The notes: generated from the letters alone by a model not told the origin. A stretch of 64,000 nt of DNA from CAVVSQ01 sp963848825 (GCA_963848825.1 CAWKFA010000004.1:1-64000), one strand, 5' to 3'. Positions 40,308-49,762 are shown, counted from the first letter of the stretch. Program-made: numbers and translations.

Positions 40308-41148
40308 TTAGCGAAATGAATGTTCGGCGCCGGGAAACGTGCCGGCGCGCACTTCCCGGCAATAGGCTTCGGCGGCTTGCAAGATTGAGTGGCCCACGTC
40401 GGCGAATTGTTTGGCAAAGCGCGGATGGAGGTCGTCCAGCAGACCGAGCATGTCGTGCGACACGAGCACCTGGCCGTCACAGCCCGGCCCCGCGCCGATA
40501 CCTATCGTCGGCACCTTGAGCGCCTGGGTGACCTTACTGGCGGTTTCGGCCGGAACACACTCCACCACGATGGCGAAGGCACCCGCCTCCTGAACGGCGA
40601 GCGCATCCTCGATAAGCCGGCTTTCATCGCGCTGGACCTTGAAGCCGCCGAACCGATGGACCGATTGCGGCGTCAACCCGATATGGCCCATGACGGGAAT
40701 ATCGGCCTTCACGATCGCCGCGATGGCCGCGACGCTCCGCTGACCGCCTTCGACCTTGACGGCATGGGCCAGCCCGTCCTTGAGAAGGCGCCGGCATTCT
40801 CCACCGCCTGCTGCGGGCTGACCTGGTAGCTCATGAACGGCATGTCGGTGATGACCAGACAACGCGGCGCACCGCGCCGACCATGCGCGAATGATAGATC
40901 ATCTCCTCCATGGTCACGGCCAGGGAATTCGCGTGGCCCTGCACCACCATGCCGAGCGAATCGCCGACCAGAAGCGCATCGACCCCCGCGCTCTGGAAGA
41001 TGCGGGCCATCGTGAAATCATAGGCCGTCAGCACAGCCAGCCGCGCCACGCGACCCTTGGCTTGCGCGAACTCCGGCACAGTCATGGCCCGCGCCGCGGC
41101 GACTTTCGAGTTGGCGGCGCTGACTTTGATCGGCGGCGATGTGGTCAT
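40308..41148 (-). CDS. panB: 3-methyl-2-oxobutanoate hydroxymethyltransferase (two frameshifts)
   Basis: PanB, first step of pantothenate synthesis: transfer of a hydroxymethyl group from methylenetetrahydrofolate to ketoisovalerate. Recognised by LTAYDFTMARIFQSAG, the metal-site LLVGDSLGMVVQGH, KVEGGQ, MGHIGLTPQS, and IGIGAGPGCDGQVLV. The frame breaks near 40870 and 40805; the middle piece encodes the expected DMPFMSYQVSP segment. ATG 41148 has AGGGAG upstream. It is convergent with lhr and divergent from the oxidoreductase gene. Confidence 0.9.
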
Positions 41149-41217
41149 GGAAAAACGCTCCCTAAATATCATTTTTATTATTATAACAAGTGGCGGGATT
41201 GTCCCCACGACGAATAC

Positions 41218-41274
41218 GGCGGCCGAACGAATACGGCGGCCGGACGAATACGGCGGCCGGACGAATACGGCGGT
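41218..41274. repeat. 17-bp tandem repeat
   Basis: Four near-perfect copies of CGAATACGGCGGCCGNA between panB and the oxidoreductase gene, just upstream of both starts. A short minisatellite in a shared promoter region. Confidence 0.9.
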
Positions 41275-41309
41275 TGTCTATTGGCCCATCAGGAACATGA
41301 GGAACGGGC

Positions 41310-42368
41310 ATGTCCGAGATATTACGCATCGGTTTGATCGGCGCAGGCGCCAACACGCGCTCCCGGCACATACCGGGCTTTCAGGCCATCGCGGGCGTGA
41401 CGCTCACGGCGGTATGCAACCGCAGGCCGGAATCCACCGAGGCCATCGCGCGGGAATATGACGTGCCGCGACAATATAGTCGCTGGGAGGACCTGGTCGC
41501 CGACCCGGAAGTGGACGCGGTGATGATCGGCACCTGGCCTTATCTTCATTGTCCGATCACGCTGGCCGCGCTCGAAGCCGGCAAGCATGTCCTTACCGAG
41601 GCGCACATGGCCATGAACGCCGCGGAAGCCAAACGCATGCTGGAAGCCGCCCGCGCCCACCCTAAATTGGTGACGCAAGTTGTCCCCAGCCCTTTCGGCC
41701 TCAAGGGACATGCGCTCATGCGTTCGCTCATCGACGGAGGCTTTCTCGGGAAACTACGCGAAGTTATGGTGTTCGGCCTCACCGCCGCGCTGGCCGACCC
41801 GGCCACGCCGCTTTCGTGGCGCCAGGATGTGCACCTTTCCGGCTTCAACATGCTCAACCTGGGAATCCTGCAGGAAACGCTGGGGCGCTGGGTGGCACCG
41901 CCCATTCGCGTTCAGGCCCAGGTGCAGGCGCACATCGCCTCGCGCATCGACCCGCAGAGTGGCGTGAGCCGGCCCGTGGGCACGCCCGATAGCGTGCAGG
42001 TTTTGGCGACGCTGGCGGACGGAGCCTGCGTCACCTACCACCTCAGCGGCGCCGCCCCCTATGGCCAAACCATGGGCATCCATCTTTATGGCACGGAGGG
42101 GGCGCTGCGCTATGACCTACTCACCGATCGCATCGAGGCGGCCGGCAAAAGCACCGGCAGGAAAGCAGAGGAACTTGGGGCAATGCCGATACCCGCTGAC
42201 AAGGCTGGCGCCTGGCGAGTGGAAGCCGACTTTGTGGATTCGATAAGGCTTGGCCAACCCGTGACCCTCACCAACTTCGCCAATGGCCTGGCCTATATGG
42301 AGTTCACGGAAGCGGTGGCCCGAAGCGCCGCCGAGGGGACCGCGGTGGAGTTGCCGCTCGACGATTAA
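41310..42368 (+). CDS. Gfo/Idh/MocA-family oxidoreductase
   Basis: A 352-residue NAD(P)-dependent dehydrogenase. The N-terminal Rossmann fold has GLIGAGANTRSRHIPGF, then AVCNRRPE and the family EAHMAMN segment in place of the common EKP motif. The C-terminal alpha/beta substrate domain follows. Substrate unknown; such enzymes oxidise sugars or cyclitols, and the nearby sugar isomerase-type gene is not in the same operon. The TAA stop overlaps the arm of a type I inverted repeat. Confidence 0.9.
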   Translation: MSEILRIGLIGAGANTRSRHIPGFQAIAGVTLTAVCNRRPESTEAIAREYDVPRQYSRWEDLVADPEVDAVMIGTWPYLHCPITLAALEAGKHVLTEAHMAMNAAEAKRMLEAARAHPKLVTQVVPSPFGLKGHALMRSLIDGGFLGKLREVMVFGLTAALADPATPLSWRQDVHLSGFNMLNLGILQETLGRWVAPPIRVQAQVQAHIASRIDPQSGVSRPVGTPDSVQVLATLADGACVTYHLSGAAPYGQTMGIHLYGTEGALRYDLLTDRIEAAGKSTGRKAEELGAMPIPADKAGAWRVEADFVDSIRLGQPVTLTNFANGLAYMEFTEAVARSAAEGTAVELPLDD

Positions 42369-42470
42369 CAGCCCGTTGAAAAAGGGGTCAGACCCCCTTG
42401 ATGCGAACAGAGTTTTCAACGTTTTTGCAGGGTATTGAAGGGGTCTGACCCCTTTTTCAACGGGCTGTTA
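42367..42470. repeat. Inverted-repeat element, type I, between convergent genes
   Basis: Perfect outer arms AACAGCCCGTTGAAAAAGG and complement enclose GGGGTCAGACCCC-type inner arms. The outer arms carry the TAA stop codons of both convergent genes. It would act as a bidirectional terminator. Confidence 0.93.
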
Positions 42471-44083
42471 AACGCGCCTTTTGAGGGCGCACCACAGGAT
42501 TCCCACCAGGGCAAAGGCAATGCCGGTTCCCGCGAGCAAGATAAGCGCCAGTGCCGCGACACTGGTTTCAACGCCGTAATGCATACGGTCGAAGAGTAGC
42601 TTGGCAAAGGTTTCCCACCCCGGCGTCTGCACGCGGTAGCCAGCGCCCACTTCTCCCAGACTCAGGGCGGTCACCGTCAGCAGCGCCAGCAGACAGGCCC
42701 GACGCGTCATGGGCCAATAGACATACCATAGTTCGGCCCAGGGCCGCGTCCTTCCAGCCGCGCCGCATCGCGTAGCTCCAGCGGAACCAGACGTACCGCC
42801 GGCCACAGGATGGCCACGGCGAATGGGAAAAACCGCACGACATGGGCCCACAACACAGGCACAAAGGAGGGCCCATCGTAAAGAAGCCAGGGCAACGGCT
42901 CCACCGGAAACCAGCTCACCAGCAGCATGATGGTATTTTTGAGCCCGATGCCCACGACCGGCGCCGGTAGTGCCCACGCGAGCGTGACCAGGCCCAGCAA
43001 CAGCCGCCGCGACCAGCGGCTTTCCAGGGCACACCAGCACGCCAATAGCGCCAACAGGGCCGTAACCGCGCCGGTCAGTACCGCCACCGCGAACGTTTCG
43101 CCGACCTGAAGACCGTAAAGGCGCGATTCGGTGATAAAATAGGTGGCTGCCCGAGACGCTGACCATTCGGCAGGAACGCCGCCCAGGCCAAGCTTCCAAA
43201 CGAGCGCTAACAGCGGCAGGAAAAATGCGGCGGCGACGCCAAGGCAAGCGAAAAGCCAGAGCCAGCGCGGCCTGCGCAGGACAATGACTGGCTGGCGGGT
43301 GTAGCCAAGTTGCATGGACGGCAGCGCCCGCTCCACAATGGGCACCACCCAAAGGAGCAAGAGCCACGTCAACGCGATGGCCGGCGCCGCGATGAGCAGG
43401 GTGCGGCCCACGGCATACTTTCCCCCCATGGTGAATTGCGTGTGGACCTCCTCGGCGAAGGTCGGCACCAGCAGGACGTCGGTGACACTGATATCAGCCG
43501 CGACCTGCAGGCCAAGCCAGAGTGCGGCGGCGACAAAAGTTCCTCGGCAGCGCGGCAACGTCACCGATAACAGGACACGCCATGGCCCGGCCGCCAACAG
43601 CGCCTCTTCTTCAAGTTCCGTTTCGACGTTACAGAGGCCCGAGCCCACGATCAAAATGCACCAGGGCAAGCCAGCCAGCGCGTGCACCCAGATGGCGGGG
43701 CCCATGCCGGCGCTCCAGGGGCGGTCAACATTCGTCCCCCAGAACCAGAGAGGAAAGGCCCCATCGCTGCCAATGAATGCTTGCCAGGCTGAAACGATAA
43801 GGGGCAGCGGAATAAACAGAGCGAACATGGTCGCGCCTAAAAACAGGCGCCTGCCCGGAAGATCGGTTCGAAAGAAAAGGACCGCCAGCAAAATGCCCGC
43901 GGGCAACGCCAGCGCCAGCACGCCCGCCACCAGGAGCAGCGTGTTTTTGGTGAGTTGGAGTAGCTGGGCGCCAGGCGCGAAGGGTAATGGCCCCTGCAGG
44001 ACGGCCTCGCCAAACGGGAAAACGAGCGGTATGCCGATTAAAACGACCAGCCCAGCCGCTAGCCCCAGCCGCCACGCTCTCAT
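42468..44083 (-). CDS. ABC transporter permease, duplicated (ThiP/FbpB-like; frameshifted)
   Basis: A ~538-residue membrane protein with two consecutive binding-protein-dependent permease units (about 12 helices). EAA-like loops are seen at EEEALLAAGPWRVLLSVTLPRC and LRDAARLEG. Fused two-unit permeases of this type serve iron(III) or thiamine uptake. The frame breaks near 42740, joining RDAARLEG to the ARLEG-RTRPWAELWYVYWP frame. Its ATG overlaps the stop of the upstream propeller gene as ATGA, so translation is coupled. No ATPase or binding protein is next to it. Confidence 0.82.
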
Positions 44084-45495
44084 GGCTGATTTTTGTCCTT
44101 CGCCTTATCCATGTCCTTGGCATCGTCCCCCTTTTTGTCGTCATCCTTGTCGAGGGCCTTGGGTTCGCTCAGTTTGTCATCCTTCTTCAGTTCCTTTTTC
44201 AGCGGCAGTTTTTCTTCGAGGGTTCTATTGCGTACCGGAACAGTCTGGGGACGACTGCGCAGGCACAGGATTTGACCATCGTTGCTTGCCAAATAGCAAC
44301 GATCGGTTAGTTCATTGGGAATGGAGTGTACCCAGTCGCGCATATCGTACTGCCCCAGCGTGGTGCCCCGGGCATAGTCGAGAATCAGCAGCAGACCGCT
44401 GCGATCAAGTGCATAGACATACTTCTGGTTCGTGGACAAAAAGCGGTCTGCCTGTTTATTAAGCCAGGCGGCCCGGCCAGTGTCCCGCGCCACGCGATAG
44501 AGGCCCATCCGCTCGCCGGTCACGAACACATCGCGGTCCGTGACATCGGGCTTCATGAGGATCGGGGCGCTGGCGAAAAAGCGCCAGGCCACGCGCTGGT
44601 TGATCATATGGAAGGCATACAGGATCGTGTCCTCCGAGCCGATATAGGCCATGGCGCCATGTTGCCCGGCGGCCGCCGACACGTGGCCTCCGGTCTGGAA
44701 TTCAACAGGCCGCGAAGTCTCATATTTGTTAAAGGACAGCACGTTGCCGGCCGTCGAGATCGCCACGGCTTGCGCGTTCAAGTCCGCTCCGGCAAACAGC
44801 ACGGGCTGTTCGAAATTGACACCCGGCTCATGATGCGACCAGCGTACCAGGAGCGGCAGGATGGCGGTTTTTTCCTGGAGGGCCTGACGTTCCTGTTCGC
44901 TAAGGTCCTTGGCGTGCACGGAAGTCATCGGGGCCTCGATCATCTGCCAGTCGGGCAGCAGATACGCCTGCACACGATGTTCCATGCTAAAGAAGATGAT
45001 CTCTTCGTCGGCGCTCGGGGCCGCGCTCAGGGGACTGGGGAGGGAAAAACCGTAGTCGGGGAGCTTGGTTTCCTTGTTCACGGTGTAATAGCGCTGGGCC
45101 CCGTTGGAACGCTTGAGCACATAAAGCATATCGCGGCGTGTCACAAAAAGGTTTTGTTCGTTATAGCCAACGGGTTGACCACTCCAGCCGGGCAAGCCGA
45201 CGGGCGTGCGCCACAGCACGTCACCGGTTTCGGCGTCCAGCATGAACACGGCGCCGAAGAGCGTTTGCACGACCAGTTGCGTACTTTTCTTGCCAGGAAT
45301 AAGTTGCAAAGTAAACAGGCCGTCGCGTGGTCCTCCCGTGGGCAGCCGGGTGGTCCAGGCCTGCGCCATGTTAAGACGCTCCAGGATGTCGGCCGGTGGA
45401 AGTTTGGGGTAGGTCACAACCCGCAGCGCCGGTTGAGACAGTAAACTCGTCACGGTCAGCACAAGCAGCACCGTCGCGCCCAGAAACCTTTTCAT
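44080..45495 (-). CDS. Secreted PQQ-like beta-propeller protein
   Basis: A signal peptide (MKRFLGATVLLVLTVTSLLS) precedes ~420 residues of propeller strands with PQQ-type motifs (VFMLDAETGDVLWRTPVG, YLASNDGQILCLRS). A ~40-residue Lys/Asp tail ends the protein. Propellers of this kind bind partners or act in envelope assembly. The start at 45495 begins the signal peptide; the frame from 45543 is not supported. Overlap with the permease start suggests one transcription unit. Confidence 0.85.
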   Translation of the reverse strand: MKRFLGATVLLVLTVTSLLSQPALRVVTYPKLPPADILERLNMAQAWTTRLPTGGPRDGLFTLQLIPGKKSTQLVVQTLFGAVFMLDAETGDVLWRTPVGLPGWSGQPVGYNEQNLFVTRRDMLYVLKRSNGAQRYYTVNKETKLPDYGFSLPSPLSAAPSADEEIIFFSMEHRVQAYLLPDWQMIEAPMTSVHAKDLSEQERQALQEKTAILPLLVRWSHHEPGVNFEQPVLFAGADLNAQAVAISTAGNVLSFNKYETSRPVEFQTGGHVSAAAGQHGAMAYIGSEDTILYAFHMINQRVAWRFFASAPILMKPDVTDRDVFVTGERMGLYRVARDTGRAAWLNKQADRFLSTNQKYVYALDRSGLLLILDYARGTTLGQYDMRDWVHSIPNELTDRCYLASNDGQILCLRSRPQTVPVRNRTLEEKLPLKKELKKDDKLSEPKALDKDDDKKGDDAKDMDKAKDKNQP

Positions 45496-45624
45496 GATGT
45501 GCCTCTGGATGACAGAATGGAATCGGCAGCGCCAGTTTATCACGCGGCCGGCCTGCCTGCCGGTGAGATCGCGGGCACAGCGTCGGAATTCGCCCGCGCC
45601 GGGCGGGAATAATCGCCGCAGATG

Positions 45625-46164
45625 TTAACCCGTCACGGCGGTCGGCAATGTTAGCCTTTGCCCAGGCGCCTTTTGCCGGCGAAGAATTGACTCAAGATCG
45701 AACGCGCATTGTTCCGCGCGCACGCCGCCGAGTACCTGGCATCGATGATTGAGGCGCGGATCGGACGCGATCTGGTAAAGGGTCGTGCAGGCGCCCGCCT
45801 TCGGGTCGACCGTGCCATAAACCACCATCGGCAGCCGCGCCAATACCGCTGCCCCGGCACACATCGGGCAGGGTTCGAGCGTCACGTAAAGGATACATTG
45901 CGCCAGGCGCCAGGATTGCAGGGCCTGCGCCGCCTGGGTGATCGCGATCATTTCGGCGTGAGCCGTCGGATCGCGGAGCATCTCGCGCTGATTATGCGCC
46001 TGGGCGATAAGGCCGCGCTCCAGGGAAACGATCACTGCCCCGACCGGCACCTCGTCTTCGCCAGCCGCGGCCCGCGCCTCCTCCAGGGCCATGTCCATGT
46101 GTTCCAGGTGGAAGGGATGGTGGGGATCGCTCAAAGAAAGATCGAAGGGGGACCAGTCCGTCAT
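45625..46164 (-). CDS. tadA: tRNA-specific adenosine deaminase
   Basis: A 179-residue cytidine-deaminase-fold enzyme with His69-Ala-Glu71 and the Pro98-Cys99-x-x-Cys102 zinc motif of TadA. TadA converts A34 to inosine in tRNA-Arg(ACG). The N-terminal ~22 residues are extra and the true start may be Met23. Of interest, the tRNA array in this window has Arg(GCG) but no Arg(ACG), so the TadA substrate must be encoded elsewhere. Confidence 0.93.
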   Translation of the reverse strand: MTDWSPFDLSLSDPHHPFHLEHMDMALEEARAAAGEDEVPVGAVIVSLERGLIAQAHNQREMLRDPTAHAEMIAITQAAQALQSWRLAQCILYVTLEPCPMCAGAAVLARLPMVVYGTVDPKAGACTTLYQIASDPRLNHRCQVLGGVRAEQCAFDLESILRRQKAPGQRLTLPTAVTG

Positions 46165-46298
46165 TGATATCGCTACCGGTTGATCGTTGCCTACTCGAGT
46201 CGCTGGTGATGATTATATTGCCCCGCTCGGGCTTCAGGGCAACTCCCTCACTCCAATCCCTCTTCAATCGGGCGCTGGCATCGACCCATCCTCTCCCT

Positions 46299-46870
46299 GT
46301 AGGGTGGCGTCGAGCGTACTCGCGCTGACCCACCGAAATCCACCCACAGTCACGCCCCCGGGTGCTGGCATCGACCCATCCTCTCCCTGTAGGGTGGCGT
46401 CAAGCGTACTCGCGCTGACCCACCGAAATCCACCCACGTCACGCCCCCGGGTGTTGGCTTAGACCAACCCCTCCTGTAGGGCGGCGTCGAGCGTACTCGC
46501 GCTGACCCACCGAAATCCACCCACGTCACGCCCCCGGGTGTTGGCTTAGACCAACCCCTCCTGTAGGGCGGCGTCGAGCGTACTCGCGCTGACCCACCGA
46601 AATCCACCCACGTCACGCCCCGGGTGCTGGCATCGACCCATCCTCTCCCTGTAGGGTGGCGTCAAGCGTACTCGCGCTGACCCACCGAAATCCACCCACG
46701 TCACGCCCCCGGGTGTTGGCTTAGACCAACCCCTCCTGTAGGGTGGCGTCGAGCGTACTCGCGCTGACCCACCGAAATCCACCCACGTCACGCCCCCGGG
46801 TGCTGGCATCGACCCATCCCTCAATTTACTTAGCGGTGGGTCAGCGCGAGTACGCTCGACGCCACCCTAC
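46299..46870. repeat. RPT40 hairpin repeats, third cluster (88-bp period)
   Basis: Six forward copies begin at 46299, 46389, 46475, 46563, 46651 and 46738, 86-90 bp apart, and one inverted copy ends the row at ~46833-46870. The spacers are also conserved (ACGCCCCCGGGTG, GACCCATCC or GACCAACCCC). It differs in spacer type from the clusters at 3.9 and 34.5 kb. The stretch 46165-46298 holds nothing else. Confidence 0.95.
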
Positions 46871-46933
46871 AGGCTTTGTCGAACAATTCCTCTCTCCGAT
46901 GTAGCGATTGACACCTAACATTTCCGCAATCGC

Positions 46934-47038
46934 CTATCCCTTTTTGTCTGGGTTCGCACTAAACACAGCCAGGAACAGAGCCGTGATTGCGATGCCGAAG
47001 ACGAGCACTCCTATTTGTCCGATCAAGATGTCATCCAT
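46934..47038 (-). CDS. 34-residue membrane peptide, overlapping start
   Basis: A short frame begins at 47038, overlapping the stop of the preceding gene (ATGGATGA). It encodes a single hydrophobic helix (VLVFGIAITALFLAVF) ended by charged residues. The overlap suggests translational coupling with the 58-residue membrane protein upstream. Function unknown; possibly a small membrane partner. Confidence 0.5.
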   Translation of the reverse strand: MDDILIGQIGVLVFGIAITALFLAVFSANPDKKG

Positions 47039-47207
47039 TGGATTTACCGCTCAGCATGAGCGCCCCCAAGCTCAAGATCGACGGGACCCAAATACCGACA
47101 AAGACTCCTTGCTCCTTGCTTCCCGAAAACCACAGGTAAACGGACAACAAGAAAGAGATCCCGGCAGCTACCAGGAAGGCGATTTTGGCAAGTTGAAGTC
47201 TGCTCAT
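47031..47207 (-). CDS. Small two-helix membrane protein
   Basis: 58 residues with two transmembrane segments (IAFLVAAGISFLLSVYLWF, GVFVGIWVPSILSLGALML). GGAGG directly before the ATG at 47207 decides the start. Not recognised. It precedes, and overlaps, a 34-codon membrane peptide. Confidence 0.7.
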   Translation of the reverse strand: MSRLQLAKIAFLVAAGISFLLSVYLWFSGSKEQGVFVGIWVPSILSLGALMLSGKSNG

Positions 47208-47279
47208 TGTTTCCTCCGAAAACACGTCCTGGACAGATGCAAAGTTCGTGGCAGAAAAGCGATGGCCGCCTGTGCAAGA

Positions 47280-47308
47280 CCAGGCTCCTCGCAACGCGAG
47301 GAGCCTGG
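47280..47308. terminator. Strong hairpin between fasciclin and membrane-protein genes
   Basis: A 12-bp perfect stem CCAGGCTCCTCG/CGAGGAGCCTGG with a 5-base loop, ~65 bases after the fasciclin stop on the minus strand. The T-run after it is weak, so it could be a terminator or an mRNA-processing hairpin. Confidence 0.5.
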
Positions 47309-47373
47309 CTTGAGTCGAGCCATAAGGAGATGGTTGTCGTCAGCCGACATCCTCCCGGCAGAAATTGAACAGG

Positions 47374-47874
47374 TTACTCCGGTGGCATGATGACCGCGTC
47401 GATGACGTGGATCACGCCGTTTGTGCAGATGATGTCGGTCTTGAGTACGTTGGCTCCATTGATCATCACCTTGCCATCCCGGACGACGATGTTGACGGCC
47501 TGACCTTGTACAGTCTTGGCGGTGTTGAGTTTGACCACGTCTGCCGCGATCACCTTGCCAGGCACGACGTGATAAGTCAGTACGGCGGTCAGCGCCTTCT
47601 TGTCCTTCAGCAGGGCTGCTAACTTGACTGGCGGGACCTTGGAGAAGGCCTCGTCCGTGGGCGCCAGGACGGTGAACGGCCCCTTCCCTTTCAGGGTTTC
47701 CACCAGATCCGCGGCCTGGATGGCCGTGACGAGCGTCTTGAATTGGCCCGCGCCAACGGCGGTGTCCACGATGTCTTTCCCCGTGGTTTTCTCCTGACTC
47801 AAAGACATACCTGCCGTCAGCATCAACCCCGACACAACCATCGCGACGCCGACTGCCAAATATTTCGCTTTCAT
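47374..47874 (-). CDS. Secreted fasciclin (FAS1) domain protein
   Basis: A signal peptide is followed by one FAS1 domain: TLVTAIQAADLVETL, FTVLAPTDEAF, the YHVVPGKV H-box, and GVIHVIDAVIMP. GAGGAG nine bases before the start supports 47874. FAS1 proteins mediate adhesion or protein interaction outside the cytoplasm. Confidence 0.93.
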   Translation of the reverse strand: MKAKYLAVGVAMVVSGLMLTAGMSLSQEKTTGKDIVDTAVGAGQFKTLVTAIQAADLVETLKGKGPFTVLAPTDEAFSKVPPVKLAALLKDKKALTAVLTYHVVPGKVIAADVVKLNTAKTVQGQAVNIVVRDGKVMINGANVLKTDIICTNGVIHVIDAVIMPPE

Positions 47875-48030
47875 GATGACTCCTCGTGCTCGCACCTGAT
47901 CGGCTCTCCGGACGTGGAAACAACCACGCCAAAATTCAGAAGGCCACAGGTAAAAGCCAGTTATTCACAACTTCCCAACTCTTCCCATTCCGTGACTACC
48001 TTCGGGCACTCCAGTCGCCTCAGCGCACGC

Positions 48031-48243
48031 TTACGAATGCAGGCGAGCCGTCTGGGGCCGCATTTGTAGACCGAGCAGCGCCACACCGGCAATTCCGACA
48101 AGGCTGTACACCACTCGACTCACCGTCGCGGACTGGCCGCCGAACAGGAATGCGACCAGGTCAAACTGGGCGATGCCCACCAAACCCCAATTGATGGCCC
48201 CAACCACCACAAGCAAGAGTGCAATAAAACCCAAGACTTTCAT
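48031..48243 (-). CDS. DUF378 (YuzA-like) membrane protein
   Basis: 70 residues with two helices and the family pattern IALLLVVVGAINWGLVG...FDLVAFLFG...RVVYSLVGIAGV. AGGAGG upstream of 48243 fixes the start. Role unknown; common in stress-associated sets. Confidence 0.9.
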   Translation of the reverse strand: MKVLGFIALLLVVVGAINWGLVGIAQFDLVAFLFGGQSATVSRVVYSLVGIAGVALLGLQMRPQTARLHS

Positions 48244-48520
48244 GGAACCGTCCTCCTGAAGATTGGCGCCTCTCTGGCCGGCCACCATGGCCAAACCACA
48301 AAACGTCCAAATCGTTCACTTAATACTAACTAGACACCGGCAGATGTCAAGGGGCGCCTGCACATAATAATGCAAACCCGCCCTCCCCACCGTTGGCGCG
48401 GAACGCAACCTGTTGCCCAGATGATGCTTGCAAAAATGGAAATACTGACAGAAAAACATGCGCCGGTCGGCAGCGCCTGTCCGATTCGACTAAATTAGAT
48501 GGCCAGGAATGACAATCTGC

Positions 48521-48549
48521 TTGCGTCCAAAACGTTCAATAACTATAAT
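48521..48549 (+). promoter_or_regulatory. Sigma-70-type promoter of the CarH-like gene
   Basis: TTGCGT at 48521 and a perfect TATAAT at 48544, 17 bases apart, ~68 bases before the start of the CarH-like gene. It is the best promoter match noted in the window. The other parts of the 48244-48617 gap show no further clear sites. Confidence 0.6.
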
Positions 48550-48617
48550 GTGCTGAGACGACACGGCGCCCTGCGCGCACGATCGGTGTTGACAGGTCTA
48601 GGAAGTAGGAGCAGGCC

Positions 48618-49532
48618 ATGCTTTTCGACTCGACATCGACTTACGTCAGCACGACCGAGGTGGCCAAGGCGCTCGGACTGGGGGTCAGCACCATCAAGCG
48701 TTGGATTGATGACGGCGTGCTCCCTGCCCACAGGACGGCAGGTGGCCACCGCAAACTCCTGGTGGCTGACGTCCTGGAGTTGGTTCGGCGTGGCGACCTC
48801 CCCAATGCTAATCTGGCGAAGCTCATGGACCGCCGCAGTGGGCATAAGCTCCCCGCTGAGTCCGAGCTTGCCGAGGAATTGCATCGGGCTTTGTTAAGTG
48901 GCAACGTCGATCAGGTCCGGCTGCTAGTAGTCGGGAGCTATCGACGCGGTGTTTCCATTGAGGACCTGGCGGACCAGATAATAGCCCCGGCGATGGAGAG
49001 AATCGGCCATGAGTGGGAAACCGGGCGAATTGACGTGATGGAGGAACACCGCGCTTCGCAGTTGTGTGCCGCGGCCCTCTACGAACTCAAGCCCATCCTC
49101 GAAGAACGGGCCAGCAAAAGCCGGCCTAGAGCCGTGGGTGGCGCGCCGGAACATGATCACTCACTGTTGCCCACTCTCCTGGCCCAGATGGTGTTGTGCG
49201 ACGCTGGTTGGGAGGCGATCAATCTGGGCCCAAACACGCCCTTCAAGAGCCTTGCCAAGGCAATTCATGATCTTCGGCCCCGACTATTGTGGTTGTCTGC
49301 GTCCCATCTTGGGCCCGAGGAAGAGTTCGTACGCGATTACCGAGAGTTGTACCGGCAAGCCGAAAAGGCAGGGGTTGCCGTCGCTATCGGCGGCAACGCC
49401 TTGGTCGAGACGATTCGCACCAAGGTTCCCTACACGACCTACGGCGATGCCCTGGGCCATCTGGCAGCCTTTGCGCGCACGCTGCATCCGCGACCAAGCC
49501 AACCGCGCCGTGGACGGCCGCGATCGGCGTGA
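48618..49532 (+). CDS. CarH/LitR-like B12-binding MerR-type regulator
   Basis: Residues ~8-60 form an excisionase/MerR-type winged helix (STTEVAKALGLGVSTIKRWI). Residues ~80-160 are a cobalamin-cap helical domain with Trp133, Glu143 and His144 in the exact Wx9EH spacing of light-sensing CarH proteins. Residues ~165-290 are a B12-binding Rossmann domain with a candidate lower-ligand His181 (HDHSLL) and AGWEAINLGPNTP; the usual following Gly is replaced by Leu. CarH represses carotenoid genes in the dark through adenosylcobalamin-driven tetramers. No carotenoid gene is adjacent here, so its targets are unknown. Start supported by AGGAGC. Confidence 0.88.
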   Translation: MLFDSTSTYVSTTEVAKALGLGVSTIKRWIDDGVLPAHRTAGGHRKLLVADVLELVRRGDLPNANLAKLMDRRSGHKLPAESELAEELHRALLSGNVDQVRLLVVGSYRRGVSIEDLADQIIAPAMERIGHEWETGRIDVMEEHRASQLCAAALYELKPILEERASKSRPRAVGGAPEHDHSLLPTLLAQMVLCDAGWEAINLGPNTPFKSLAKAIHDLRPRLLWLSASHLGPEEEFVRDYRELYRQAEKAGVAVAIGGNALVETIRTKVPYTTYGDALGHLAAFARTLHPRPSQPRRGRPRSA

Positions 49533-49630
49533 GGTCAGACCGGAAAAGCAAAGAGGCAACCATTTTGAATCGAACCCACCGCAGCCAGGCACTAGCGCAT
49601 CCCGGGTGTTGGCATCGACCCATCCTCCCT

Positions 49631-49762
49631 GTAGGGTGGCGTCGAGCGTACTCGCGCTGACCCACCGAAATCCACCGACGTCACGTCCCCGAGCGTTGGC
49701 ATAGACCCATCCCTCAATTCAAGTAGCGGTGGGTCAGCGCGAGTACGCTTGACGCACCCCAC
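49631..49762. repeat. RPT40 hairpin repeats, fourth cluster
   Basis: One forward copy (49631-49671) and one inverted copy (49724-49762, slightly degenerate) with the spacer type of the third cluster. It occupies the gap between the regulator and the small-protein genes. Confidence 0.9.

Noticed and set aside
46187..46824. Short frames encoding WRRAYSR or REYARRHPT-type peptides
   Set aside because: They are translations of the RPT40 repeat and recur wherever it does; no ribosome sites.
46299..46870. CRISPR-like array
   Set aside because: Period (~88 bp) and repeat length look CRISPR-like, but the spacers are themselves conserved, copies occur inverted and elsewhere, and no cas genes are present.
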